DNA from: Acetobacter sicerae
GTDB taxonomy: Bacteria > Pseudomonadota > Alphaproteobacteria > Acetobacterales > Acetobacteraceae
Reading direction: 5' to 3'
Assembly (NCBI RefSeq): GCF_011516765.1
Contig: NZ_JAAABN010000007.1
Coordinates: forward strand, 124,001 to 188,000
Length of the DNA: 64,000 nt
Positions 37,950 through 46,898 of this stretch are shown here, in pieces. A program made the translations under genes and the position numbers. The notes under the pieces are model-generated. The model was not told the origin of the DNA and did not search any database. It was given only the letters and a program-made list of their open reading frames with translations. How positions within the stretch are numbered: the first letter of the stretch is position 1; every line of letters begins with the position of its first letter.

Positions 37950-38087
37950 TTAATTGCAGGTCCTGATCGCCGATTTGACGCCGGAATTATCATCGGGTGC
38001 AGTCGGCAGATCGTCAGGACAGCCAGCATGCTGCATGCCACATCCGGCTAGAAGAATTAAAAATGAGAGAGCCAGAAGTTTATGCAT
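37950..38087 (-). CDS. Small lipoprotein (45 residues)
   Basis: Too short for usual gene calling. It begins MHKLLALSFLILLAGCG: a basic N-terminus, a hydrophobic helix and a lipobox LLAGC, so it should be lipidated on the cysteine. The mature part is ~30 residues, with two further cysteines and a negatively charged PDDLPTAPDD stretch. GGAG lies eight bases before the ATG. It is convergent with the HdeA-like gene. Function unknown; size recalls entericidin-like lipoproteins. Confidence 0.7.
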   Translation of the reverse strand: MHKLLALSFLILLAGCGMQHAGCPDDLPTAPDDNSGVKSAIRTCN

Positions 38088-38241
38088 ATAATTTACTCCG
38101 TGTTCATGGAGTGTTACGCTAAATTGTAATAATTGTGAAGTCAGAACATGGTTTTCTGCGCCAGAATAACCAGAGTTTGAAGTATAAGATTATTTGGTAA
38201 CGCAGTTTGGGTTTCTTTTTAGGCAGAAACCTACAAAATCG

Positions 38242-38316
38242 TGGTGGGTGCGACAGGGATTGAACCTGTGACCCCCGCCGTGTGAAGGCGATGCTCTACC
38301 GCTGAGCTACGCACCC
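38242..38316 (-). tRNA. tRNA-Val (CAC anticodon)
   Basis: 75 nt with encoded CCA. The acceptor stem GGGTGCG/CGCACCC, D arm GCTCAGCGGTAGAGC, anticodon loop TTCACAC (anticodon CAC, reading GTG) and T arm ACAGGTTCAATCCCTGT fold as a complete cloverleaf. Confidence 0.95.
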
Positions 38317-38480
38317 CGATTTTGCGTAGGCTGCTCATAACCAGAACCGACAAAGAGCGCAAGATACAAATGGGTAAATTTACACATCATGAGGAGAGGG
38401 GAGCCGCCCATCCTCGGAAAAAGGGATACGCTCTCCACTCCTGCTGGAAATGAAGCAGCAGGTGCGGAGGAAGAGGCTTC

Positions 38481-39641
38481 TTAGTGAGATGCAGGAGGCG
38501 TGATGGGGACCTTTGCCACCAGAAAAGGCGGTTTGCGCAGGTCATGACCATCATGCAGGCGGGGCAGGCGGCTCCACTGACCAAGCACGACATAGACATA
38601 CCGGGAATCCGCGAAGATTCCATCCGGCCACACGAACCTCGGATCCGAGGCGATCATTTCAAATCCACCACCCGGGTTGCGGCGGAATATGGCGTCATGG
38701 TCCGCTGCCGTGGTGTAAATGCGATTCCATGGATCGGTAGCAAGCCCGTCGGCTGCGCCTTTCTCGCCTTCATCGACAACGAGTTGAGCGAGTTCATCTG
38801 AGTTGACGGAAAAATCGGCTAATTTTGTCGTAGGCAGACTGTAAAGTCGACGGCTGGCCAGCGGAGAATAATAGAGCGTCTGTGAGTCTGTGGAGAGCGT
38901 GACCCCATCAGCTCCACCTGCCGGAAATGTCGGATGTTTGGGATCGTAATGAAGCACCCGTCCATCCAGAACAGTCTGGTACCCCTTGTCCGGCATCGTG
39001 GAGACGTGTCCCGCCAGAACACGCCTCTGCTGCCCGGTAGCAATATCCACCACCACAAGGGCGGGGTGACCACCGAAAGAACTGTCAGCGACGAACGCCG
39101 TTCCTTTCGCGCCATGCGTCAGATCGACGCGCAGATCATTCATGTGACTATCGGACAGAAGCGCGTCTTTCAGCACCACGCTGGCGATGATCTGGCCGGT
39201 CGCCGGATTGATTCCGACAACTTTTGCTCCGCCTGCGGGGATGGAGTGCCCTTTGATTTTCCCGTCATCAATGACCCAGATATTGCCCTGCGTATCCGTC
39301 GTCATGCCATGAGGAGAGATGAGGCGGGAGGCAGGGCTGCCTGTCGTCGATTCCGAAAAGGCCGCAGAAGGAAATGGGATCAGGTGTCCATCCTTCCATT
39401 CCGCCAGCACCGGCCCCGCATGATCGCCATCATGCTTGGGGAAGGTCAGAAAAAGACGATTATTGACGACGGCGATGCCTGATGGGTCCGGCGCAGTGAG
39501 AGAGGCGGCGATTTCCACTGTGCCGCTGGCTCCGAACGCCGGGTCCAGATTGCTGGTAATGGTCGGAGAAGCGGCCTGAGCACCGGAAACAGCGGTGACG
39601 CAGACAGCGCCTGTCATAAGCAGAGAAAGCAGTTTTTTCAT
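38481..39641 (-). CDS. Secreted royal-jelly/yellow-family beta-propeller (copy 1)
   Basis: 386 residues. Signal peptide (MKKLLSLLMTGAVCVTAVSGAQA), then a repeated propeller with MRJP signatures: SPHGMTTDTQGNIWVIDDG, SHMNDLRVDLTHG, FVADSSFGGHPALVVVDI and GADGVTLSTDSQTLYYSPLASRRLY. The Major Royal Jelly Protein/Yellow family includes insect proteins and scattered bacterial members of unknown function; some bind small amines or act as lactonase-like folds. The start codon overlaps the aldo-keto reductase stop by 4 bp, so it is the last gene of a three-gene operon. A paralogue lies at 45.7-46.9 kb. Confidence 0.88.
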   Translation of the reverse strand: MKKLLSLLMTGAVCVTAVSGAQAASPTITSNLDPAFGASGTVEIAASLTAPDPSGIAVVNNRLFLTFPKHDGDHAGPVLAEWKDGHLIPFPSAAFSESTTGSPASRLISPHGMTTDTQGNIWVIDDGKIKGHSIPAGGAKVVGINPATGQIIASVVLKDALLSDSHMNDLRVDLTHGAKGTAFVADSSFGGHPALVVVDIATGQQRRVLAGHVSTMPDKGYQTVLDGRVLHYDPKHPTFPAGGADGVTLSTDSQTLYYSPLASRRLYSLPTTKLADFSVNSDELAQLVVDEGEKGAADGLATDPWNRIYTTAADHDAIFRRNPGGGFEMIASDPRFVWPDGIFADSRYVYVVLGQWSRLPRLHDGHDLRKPPFLVAKVPITPPASH

Positions 39642-40702
39642 TTTTCTAGAAATGGCTTGAGAAGCGCCAGGTCAGCCTGTGAAAGACGATCTGACGCCGT
39701 CGAGGCCTGATGCCAGTAGGGATAAATCAGCGGTGGTCGGCTGACGGCTTCAAGTTTTGCGATATCGTCCGCACTCAGCGCCAGAGAGGCAGATTTCAGA
39801 TTGTCGGTAAGTTGCGCTTCCGTGCGGGCGCCGACAACCAGACTGTGCACGCCGGGTCGGGTCAGCAGCCATGCAAGAGCAACCTGCGCGGGAGACGCTC
39901 CTTCGTAATGCGTGGCGACTTCGACAAGAACTTCCACGATATCGTAAAGTGCTTCCACGTCGCGCACGGGAGGCTCGCTCCACTGCGCCGCCTTGCGCGT
40001 GCCTTCGGGTTCCGGTTTGCCGCGTCGGTATTTGCCGCTGAGCAGACCGCCGGCCAGTGGTGACCAGATCACGGCGTCCACACCCTGATCAACGGCGATC
40101 GGTAGTAGCTCATACTCGGCTTCACGGGCCTGTAGCGTGTAGTGAATCTGCTGAGCGACGGGGCGGACAGTGTTGTCTTTCTCTGCCGTGGCAAGCATTT
40201 TCATGATGTGCCAGCCGGAGAAATTGGAAACACCGACATAACCGATCTTGCCTGAACTCTGCAGATGATCGAGCGCTGCGAGAATTTCATCGACCGGCGT
40301 CTGGCCATCCCATTCATGACACCAGTAAAGCTCGACATGGTCCGTTCTGAGGCGTTTCAGGCTGGCTTCACACGCTCTGATCAGATGATGTCGTGACAGT
40401 CCACGCTCGTTCGGGCCTTTATCGCCGGTTGGAAAGCGGGCCTTTGTGGCGAGCATTACGCGGTTGCGACGTGCTGCATCCAGCGCCTCGCCAATGATTT
40501 CTTCCGAGACACCATCAGAATAAACATCAGCTGTATCGAGCATGTTCACGCCCGCATCGAGCGCCATGTCGATCTGACGTCTTGCTCCGTTCAGGTCGGT
40601 ATTTCCGGTTTTGGCGAACTCGCCTTTTCCCCCGAATGTCATGGTGCCGAGGATCAGCGTTGAGACTTTCAGGCCGGACCGACCAAGAAGACGGTACTCC
40701 AT
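39638..40702 (-). CDS. Aldo/keto reductase
   Basis: 354 residues. MEYRLLGRSGLKVSTLILGTMTFGG at the start, catalytic tyrosine region DTADVYSDGVSEEIIGEAL, lysine in MLATKARF, and HVELYWCHEWD. It belongs to the YajO/YghZ-like AKR group that uses NADPH on aldehydes and ketones. ATG 40702 has AAGGAAAG seven bases upstream, and its first base is shared with the stop of the upstream amidohydrolase (TGATG). Substrate unknown; operon context suggests action on a product of that amidohydrolase. Confidence 0.9.
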   Translation of the reverse strand: MEYRLLGRSGLKVSTLILGTMTFGGKGEFAKTGNTDLNGARRQIDMALDAGVNMLDTADVYSDGVSEEIIGEALDAARRNRVMLATKARFPTGDKGPNERGLSRHHLIRACEASLKRLRTDHVELYWCHEWDGQTPVDEILAALDHLQSSGKIGYVGVSNFSGWHIMKMLATAEKDNTVRPVAQQIHYTLQAREAEYELLPIAVDQGVDAVIWSPLAGGLLSGKYRRGKPEPEGTRKAAQWSEPPVRDVEALYDIVEVLVEVATHYEGASPAQVALAWLLTRPGVHSLVVGARTEAQLTDNLKSASLALSADDIAKLEAVSRPPLIYPYWHQASTASDRLSQADLALLKPFLEK

Positions 40703-42060
40703 CAGTTCTTTCCTTCTGAATTCAGGGGAACCGGACCAGCCACCGCCGTTCCGTTTTCCCATGTTTCAACAATCCTGTCGGTGTCACCGATAGTGATTGC
40801 GGGGTTGCCTGATACCACCAGAAGATCGGCGCGTTTTCCGGCAGCGATAACGCCCCGATCGGACAGATGCAGCAGATCGGCAGCATTCTGGGTGGCGATA
40901 TGAATGGCGATGAGTGGTGTCAGTCCGGCCTGAACGGTCAGGGCAAGTTCGCGATGTTCGGCCACGCCGGGCACGCGAAGGGGCATTGCGCCGCTGTCTG
41001 TCCCAAAGCCGACCTTGACGCCTGCGTCATAGAGCGTCTTGAGATTCTGCAGATTCATCGCCAGCGACGTGCGGGCGAAATCCGCCTGCTTGCCGGTGGT
41101 GTGCTTCTGCTGCCAGACCGGGTCACTCACCTGCTGAAGAAGGGGTATTGATAGTCCGGCAAGGGTGAACGGTGTTTTGGTCCAGGGAGATTGGTCTGCC
41201 CACGCGGTGCTGGCTTCATCAAGCTGCAGGGTTGCGATGTACCAGATGTTTCCGGATTTCAGCTTTTCGATCAAAGCGGGAGGAACGGGTTTATCCCTTA
41301 TGCCGTGGGCAAGAATGTCCACACCAGCCGCAACGACATGTTCTGCGTCATCAAGATCATGAATATGCGCGGCCACACGCAGGTTGCGCTTGTGGGACTC
41401 ATCCACGACAGCAGAGATAACCTCCGGAGACATTTTTACCGGCAGAGTGCCATCGAAGTCGTCGACCCAGATCTTGATCAGGTCAGTGCCTTCGTCCGCC
41501 ATTGTGTCCACGTTGCGGCGGGCTTCTTCTGCGGTCCTGGGACGAAACAACTGGTCGGCCGCAACATTGACCGGTGGCGCTCCCTTGGGGACGCCAATGC
41601 CCTGATCCACACCAAAAAGATCGGCTGGTGTCTTGCCTGCATGGGCGTCACGTCGCAGCGGGTCAAACACATCTGGCGCATTGTTGCCGAGCGCCGTGAC
41701 GGTTGTTACGCCGTAGCGGCGATACTGTTCAAGCTCGGAGATGATGATGGGGCGGATATAAAACTGAGAACCTGTTGTAACGCCTTCATACTGTCCGACG
41801 TGGCTGTGATCGGAAATGATGCCGGGAAGGACCGTGTCGCCTGAGCGATCCAGAATCCTGGCGTGTTTGGGAATGTTGATATTTTTCCCCACAGCCAGAA
41901 TGCGACCGCCCTGCATGACCAGTGTGGCGTCTTCAGTGGGAGGCGCTTCCGTGCCGTCGATAATGCGCACATGGGTGAGGGCGGTAACGGGAGAGGAGTC
42001 CGCAAGAGCGGGGGAGGCGGAGAGCAGGAGTGCTGCTGTTGTCAGATAAAAACGTCTCAT
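40702..42060 (-). CDS. Secreted amidohydrolase-superfamily enzyme
   Basis: 452 residues. Signal peptide MRRFYLTTAALLLSASPALA, then an amidohydrolase barrel: SDHSHVG with metal ligands H85/H87, AAHIHDLDDAEHVVAAGVDILAHG, FGTDSGAMPLRVPG and the C-terminal GVIAAGKRADLLVVSGNP. These imidazolonepropionase/prolidase-like enzymes hydrolyse cyclic or peptidic amide bonds in the periplasm. ATG 42060 has GGAG six bases upstream; the longer frame would bury the signal peptide. First gene of the operon with an aldo-keto reductase and an MRJP propeller. Confidence 0.87.
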   Translation of the reverse strand: MRRFYLTTAALLLSASPALADSSPVTALTHVRIIDGTEAPPTEDATLVMQGGRILAVGKNINIPKHARILDRSGDTVLPGIISDHSHVGQYEGVTTGSQFYIRPIIISELEQYRRYGVTTVTALGNNAPDVFDPLRRDAHAGKTPADLFGVDQGIGVPKGAPPVNVAADQLFRPRTAEEARRNVDTMADEGTDLIKIWVDDFDGTLPVKMSPEVISAVVDESHKRNLRVAAHIHDLDDAEHVVAAGVDILAHGIRDKPVPPALIEKLKSGNIWYIATLQLDEASTAWADQSPWTKTPFTLAGLSIPLLQQVSDPVWQQKHTTGKQADFARTSLAMNLQNLKTLYDAGVKVGFGTDSGAMPLRVPGVAEHRELALTVQAGLTPLIAIHIATQNAADLLHLSDRGVIAAGKRADLLVVSGNPAITIGDTDRIVETWENGTAVAGPVPLNSEGKN

Positions 42061-42450
42061 TACAAACTCCATGCTTTTCTGATCCAACGACATAAAGGTT
42101 GAGTTCGTTCCATACAGAGGCGTGTAGAAAAGTCATTTCATGCGTTGCCGTCTGCCACAGAAAGCATCTTTGATAGATCATAAAAACTATCAGTGATAAA
42201 ATTTGCGGTTTCTGTCAGAAAATATTGATGCACCTGCTGTTGTGGCTGATACGTAATAAGGTTTCACAGTGTGCGTTCAGCTCACTTCTTGTCATCATGA
42301 TAGAAGCGGGAGGTTATGACGCAAGAAGAACGGAATCACTTTTTTGTTATAAATTTAATTCTGTAATTGTTTATTTGTTATTGTTTAAAGCGAAATATTA
42401 TACGGTTTTCAAAGTAAAATTATGATGTTTTTGTGGTTTTGTTTTGGTTT
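42061..42450. other. AT-rich intergenic region with a possible operator
   Basis: 390 bases between the amidohydrolase start and the end of the TPR gene. TGATAG (42171-42176) and CTATCA (42187-42192) form an inverted repeat with 10-base spacing, about 110 bases upstream of the amidohydrolase, plausible as a LysR-type site. No gene seen. Confidence 0.4.
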
Positions 42451-43200
42451 TCAGGAGGGTTTGCTTTTATCATCTGCGTGGAGCGCCCAGAAGTCTGAGA
42501 GTCTGTTGAATTTGGCAGCCGCTGCATCGGGGGGAAGATAGGATATCAGAACGGCCTTGGCTTCATCTGTACGTCCCGCAGCGATGAGGAGCAGAGCATA
42601 GTTTTCCCGTGTCCGCGGCGTTGCGTCTCCTGTAACGGCATAAGGTTTGATGATGGCCAGCCCTTTGGAAATATCGCCTGACAGACCAACGGAAAGACCG
42701 AGATTGACTTCAGGTGAGACCATGCTGGGGTCAATTTGAATCGCCCGTTTGTACTCGTTCTGCGCTTCGGTATAATGACCGTTTAGATCCAGGGCCACAC
42801 CGTAATCATCTACGATATGGGGATCATCCGGGTAGAGTTTGACCATGTTTTCCAGAATGGTAAGCGCTGTCTCCGGCTTGCGTCGCATGTATATTTTGAC
42901 AAGACCCATCCAGCCATCTTTGGAATCATGATTGATTGCGATGATTTTCTTGTAAAATTCGATTGCCGCAGTTTCTCTTCCCAGCGCCTCATGCGTTCTG
43001 GCAAGTCTCAGAAGAACGGCGGGATTGTTGGGGTAGCGCTGGTTCAGTTCAATCAGCTGAGGAAGCGCGTTTTCCATCTCGCCATTCTGCAATTCAATAT
43101 CAGAAACAGCGAGCTGTCTGTCCAACGTCGCCGGTGGATGAGAGCACGCAGCCATCAACAGACATCCAATGAGTCCGGCATGGCGTGTCAATGGTTTCAA
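42451..43200 (-). CDS. TadD-like tetratricopeptide-repeat lipoprotein
   Basis: About 249 residues. A lipobox (LIGCLLMAACSHPP) is followed by about five TPR units (VSDIELQNGEMENALPQLIELNQRYPNNPAVLLRLARTHEALGRE, later VDDYGVALDLNGHYTEAQNEYKRAIQIDP). The pattern resembles TadD pilotin-like lipoproteins, but no tad genes are near. The only in-frame starts are TTG; TTG 43200 with AGGG eight bases upstream gives a normal lipoprotein signal, while TTG 43248 is longer. Confidence 0.75.
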   Translation of the reverse strand: MKPLTRHAGLIGCLLMAACSHPPATLDRQLAVSDIELQNGEMENALPQLIELNQRYPNNPAVLLRLARTHEALGRETAAIEFYKKIIAINHDSKDGWMGLVKIYMRRKPETALTILENMVKLYPDDPHIVDDYGVALDLNGHYTEAQNEYKRAIQIDPSMVSPEVNLGLSVGLSGDISKGLAIIKPYAVTGDATPRTRENYALLLIAAGRTDEAKAVLISYLPPDAAAAKFNRLSDFWALHADDKSKPS

Positions 43201-43926
43201 CTGAATAACCCTTTGATTTAAAGCTTTTTGATAAAGTTTGGAGGTCAAATTAGCTGGTGAATGTCAATCACTTGTAAACAAACTCGCGGATTTTGATAAG
43301 ATATTTGGAAAACGAAGAGCTGGCCGATTGCTGCGGGTTCGTTGGAGCATGGAGCCGGGGGGATGGTCACAGGTTCAGACCTGATCCACCCGTTTGAAGC
43401 GATTCCGGATGGAGGAACATATACTCTCCTCTCCTTGGCCTGACGACGGGCGTTAAACCTTATTATCAGCAGGCGCACTCTGTTCCATGCACGCGCTCAA
43501 CGCTGAAGCTGCATCATAATGCCATGCTGAACCGTGACAGGCTGTGCAGAAATTGAACCGTTTGTCGGCCGGGTAGGTCGAACGATCCTGCAATCACGCC
43601 AACCCATTGCGAGCGATCAGAAGGATGTAGTCTTAATTCTGGAGTGTAACAGCAAGAGCTTAATAAGGTATTTTAGGTGTATTATTTTAAGTAAACATTA
43701 TAAATATGGAATGTTTTATATATATTAAGAATAGGCTGTATTCAATTAATGATATGTATAAGAAATGAAATGAAAGGAACACTGTTACTATATAACGTAA
43801 ATCAATCAAAAAATTGTTATATTGAACTTTTTCTATTCAACGCCAATATGTGGTTAGATGATCTCATGAAAATTTATAAAACGACTACCTGAATGCGGGT
43901 AGTTGTTGAGGATGGTGAAATAAGAA
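43201..43926. other. Gene-free stretch upstream of the aquaporin
   Basis: About 700 bases. The right half is very AT-rich. The middle (43450-43640) is GC-richer and looks like broken coding sequence, but I cannot assign it. A hairpin (43882-43905, ACTACC/GGTAGT arms) lies 22 bases before the aquaporin start and may be in its leader. Confidence 0.45.
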
Positions 43927-44958
43927 ATGTCACAGGATAAGAAGAGGCATAAGGACTGGCATGTCCATCTGCCGCATCTTCACTTGCCGCACTTTCATCT
44001 TCCCCATGTGAAACTGCCACCTATTCACTGGCCACACTTCCATATCCATTTTCATGACCGTCCGCTTGCTGGTGAACCACATCCGGAACGTCCGTTCCAC
44101 TGGCGGCTCTATCTGTGCGAAATGGTCGCGACCGCCGTGTTGATGGTGATCGGCCTGGCCTGTGTCATCGTTCTTTCTGCTCCCGGAACTCTACTGGGCA
44201 AATTACTTAGCTCCCATCCGGCGCTTCAGGCTGCCCTCTGTGGTCTGTGCTTCGGTATGGCGGGAACGGCCGCAGCCATGACGCCGTTCGGAAAGGTGAG
44301 TGGAGCGCATCTGAATCCATCGGTGACGCTGGCCTTCATGCTGTCGAAGAAGATCGTATGGATCGATGCTCTGGGCTATATCATTTCTCAGATTATTGGC
44401 GCGGTTCTGGGAACAACGGCAGTTTATTGCGTGGGGTATCTCATCTCTTCATGGAAGATCGATGCGGTTGTCACCCATTATGGCGCGACGACACCCTATT
44501 CGGGCATTTCCATCTGGTATGCTCTGGGATCTGAGACATTGGTGACGGGTCTGCTGATCGCTACACTCTACTGGCTGGCGGCTCATCCGCGTCATAAATG
44601 GATCACCCCCTGGATCGGTGGAATTTTCTTTTTTGTGATGAATCCGCTCACAGCCTGGATTTCAGGAAACAGCGCCAACTTCGCACGCACATTCGGACCA
44701 GACCTGTTTGCAGGCAACTGGGACGGGCTGTGGATTTATCTTCTCGGTCCATTCATCGGTTCATCATTGGCTGTTATCGCCATCAAAGCGGATATCTTCG
44801 GCAAACTTCATCTCGGGGAAGCCCGGCTTGTCAATTTCGGACATCATGGCCGCGTTCCTCATATGGAGGACCCTCACTTCGTGCATGCGGCTCCCGAGCA
44901 TTATGAGGAATATAAACAGCACCTTGAGACAATTCAGAAGATACAGAAAGAGAGCTGA
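43927..44958 (+). CDS. Aquaporin/glycerol-channel (MIP) protein with histidine-rich tails
   Basis: 343 residues. The channel domain (~65-290) has six helices and two half-helix motifs, GAHLNPSVTLA (NPS) and GNSANFARTFGPD (NFA in place of the second NPA), so the pore is MIP-type with altered selectivity. Residues 1-60 contain 15 histidines in an (H-x-H-L-P)-like repeat; the C-terminus (NFGHHGRVPHMEDPHFVHAAPEHY) is also histidine-rich. Such tails usually bind metals or sense pH. Ligand could be water, glycerol or a small acid. Confidence 0.85.
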   Translation: MSQDKKRHKDWHVHLPHLHLPHFHLPHVKLPPIHWPHFHIHFHDRPLAGEPHPERPFHWRLYLCEMVATAVLMVIGLACVIVLSAPGTLLGKLLSSHPALQAALCGLCFGMAGTAAAMTPFGKVSGAHLNPSVTLAFMLSKKIVWIDALGYIISQIIGAVLGTTAVYCVGYLISSWKIDAVVTHYGATTPYSGISIWYALGSETLVTGLLIATLYWLAAHPRHKWITPWIGGIFFFVMNPLTAWISGNSANFARTFGPDLFAGNWDGLWIYLLGPFIGSSLAVIAIKADIFGKLHLGEARLVNFGHHGRVPHMEDPHFVHAAPEHYEEYKQHLETIQKIQKES

Positions 44959-45040
44959 GCCAATAGAGACACGGACTACCTGTTATGCTGACCGCAACTT
45001 GTGCAGGTCGTGCTCTCTGAAAATATCAGAAAAGCATCCC

Positions 45041-45079
45041 TCAGTATGTGCATGACAGATAACGTCACGCACATACTGA
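45041..45079. terminator. Hairpin between convergent genes
   Basis: TCAGTATGTGC (45041-45051) pairs perfectly with GCACATACTGA (45069-45079), with TGAC/GTCA pairing inside. It lies between the aquaporin stop and the nitroreductase stop. There is no T-run on either side, so the terminator role is likely but unproven. Confidence 0.5.
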
Positions 45080-45095
45080 TGATGGGATCTCAGCT

Positions 45096-45710
45096 TTATT
45101 TTTCAAACGTATTTCTGATGATGATCTCGGATGCGGGCAGGATGCCGCCTGTGGGGAAAGGGGCTTTCGCAGGTTTGCCCAGCGCCACGAACATGACGAT
45201 CTCATGGTCTTCAGGCAGATGGATCAGCTTGCCGACAGCAGGAAAGTCGAACCCGTCCATGGGGCACGTGGCGTAGCCCATGCTCTGGGCCAGAAGCATG
45301 ATCGCGCCCGCCGCCATGCCACAGGAACGCATGCCTTCATCGCGCTGCACCTGTTCACGTCCGCGATAATACTGATCGATCGCACCGACCATCATCTCAC
45401 GGGTGTCTGGCTGTGCATTTTCCCAGTAGCGTCCGGGAGATTTCTCCCACGCCCTGATGTCGGCGCACAGGATCAGCAACACGGACGCATCGGTTACCTG
45501 CGGCTGGTCCCAGGCAACCTTGCGTATTTCACGACGCAGCGCCTCATCCTGAACTGCTACGAAGCGCCAGTTCTGGATATTGAAGGCGGTCGGCATCCGA
45601 CGGGCCAGCCCGAGGATGGTCTCGAGATCCTCTTCCGGCATGCGATGTCCGGCATCGAACACCTTGGTCGCACGACGAGCAAGAATGGCGCTGGCAACAT
45701 CGAGTGTCAT
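45096..45710 (-). CDS. Nitroreductase-family FMN oxidoreductase
   Basis: 204 residues. RRATKVFDAGHRMPEEDLETILGLARRMPTAFNIQNWRFVAV is the FMN-binding N-terminus; SMGYATCPMDGFDFPAVGKLI and VALGKPAKAP the C-terminal part. NAD(P)H-dependent reduction of quinones or nitro compounds is the family activity. ATG 45710 has AGGAG ten bases upstream. It begins 22 bases after the MRJP stop, the last gene of the MocR-linked run. Confidence 0.9.
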   Translation of the reverse strand: MTLDVASAILARRATKVFDAGHRMPEEDLETILGLARRMPTAFNIQNWRFVAVQDEALRREIRKVAWDQPQVTDASVLLILCADIRAWEKSPGRYWENAQPDTREMMVGAIDQYYRGREQVQRDEGMRSCGMAAGAIMLLAQSMGYATCPMDGFDFPAVGKLIHLPEDHEIVMFVALGKPAKAPFPTGGILPASEIIIRNTFEK

Positions 45711-45732
45711 AGGGAATCTTCTCCTGATTCTT

Positions 45733-46857
45733 TCAGTAACGGCGAGAGGGTTTGAGATGAGCGTCAACCGCGTAGATGCTGACAGGCAGTTTCACCCGTG
45801 AAACACCGTCATGCTGGAACGTCGCCGTACGGTTGAGCTGTATGGCTGGAATCCAGAGGGCTCCTGTGTCGGTGATCCACAGTGCGTCCCCCCATACCAA
45901 GCGTGGATCGTCAATGAAGGTCGAGCCCTGTCCTTCCGGCGTGATTTTCAGAATGCGCAGATGGTCCACATCCGACACATAGAGATTGCCGTCCCCATCA
46001 ATGGCGGTCCCACCGGTGGTCGGCGTGTCATAGAATGGCTTTACGCGCGCATTGAGCTGTGCATCCGTCAGGGTGTGATTTTCCAGATCTGCTGTCGCAA
46101 TTTTCGACATCGGCCCCGAGCTGGGCTGGAAATAAAGTGTCTCACCGTCCGGCGAGACTTCCAGCTGATCGGCGTGGATCCGGGCTTCCCGGTTCCCTGT
46201 CATCAGGATCTGTCCCTCGGCCCGCATCGGACGTTCATCCGTAACGCAGGGCTGATGCTCCAGAACGCGACGCTGCCGTCCATCACGAAGATTGACAAGA
46301 ATCAGGCCCGGATCGCCAGCGTCCGTGAGAATGAGCGTGTCGTTATGGAAACGCAGGTCATCAACATAGCTGAAACGCGTAATCCCCTGACGAAGCACGA
46401 TCAGATGTACGGGACGCCCGGTGGCGGGATCGAAGGCGACCAGTTTCGGAGCAGCGCCATTTGCCGGGTTGGGTTTGCCTCCGACATTCGCCTCGCCAGA
46501 ATCCACCACCCAGAGTAGTCCGTCCGGACCGATGCGGATGGCGTTGACCCGTACGAAACTGCTCAGCGCATCATGTGAATGCTCCCAGTCATTCCACGAC
46601 GCATCCGGGAAAGGTCTCATCGAACCGTCGGGCAGAAGCTCGCCCACCGTCGGCCCTGATCCGCCTCCGCCCCAATAGGGGAATGACATGAACACACGGC
46701 CTGTGTTCGTGGTCGTCACGGCGTTCATGATGCGATCGGACGAATAGACCGTTTGGAGCGCCGAACCGGGATAGGACTGCGCCCGTGCAGACAGCGCCGG
46801 AAAACCGGCGGCGAGGGTCAGAGAAGCAGCAAGAGCGAGGCGTCGTGAAATCTTCAT
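45733..46857 (-). CDS. Secreted royal-jelly/yellow-family beta-propeller (copy 2)
   Basis: 374 residues. Signal peptide MKISRRLALAASLTLAAGFPALSARA, then propeller repeats: VFMSFPYWGGGGSGPTVGEL, VNAIRIGPDGLLWVVDSGE, SYVDDLRFHNDTLILTDAGDPGLILV, HADQLEVSPDGETLYFQPSSGPM and GTAIDGDGNLYVSDVDHLRI. These parallel the protein at 38.5-39.6 kb, but the two are diverged rather than a recent duplication. AGGAGG eight bases before ATG 46857 fixes the start. It lies between a TIM-barrel hydrolase and a nitroreductase in one leftward operon. Confidence 0.87.
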   Translation of the reverse strand: MKISRRLALAASLTLAAGFPALSARAQSYPGSALQTVYSSDRIMNAVTTTNTGRVFMSFPYWGGGGSGPTVGELLPDGSMRPFPDASWNDWEHSHDALSSFVRVNAIRIGPDGLLWVVDSGEANVGGKPNPANGAAPKLVAFDPATGRPVHLIVLRQGITRFSYVDDLRFHNDTLILTDAGDPGLILVNLRDGRQRRVLEHQPCVTDERPMRAEGQILMTGNREARIHADQLEVSPDGETLYFQPSSGPMSKIATADLENHTLTDAQLNARVKPFYDTPTTGGTAIDGDGNLYVSDVDHLRILKITPEGQGSTFIDDPRLVWGDALWITDTGALWIPAIQLNRTATFQHDGVSRVKLPVSIYAVDAHLKPSRRY

Positions 46858-46898
46858 GAGAAAAACCTCCTGCACGGACATGCAGCCTTGGGGAAACG

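Noticed and set aside
43534..43728. Transposase fragment in the 43.5-kb gap
   Set aside because: Reads vaguely like mobile-element debris but no motif could be confirmed in any frame.
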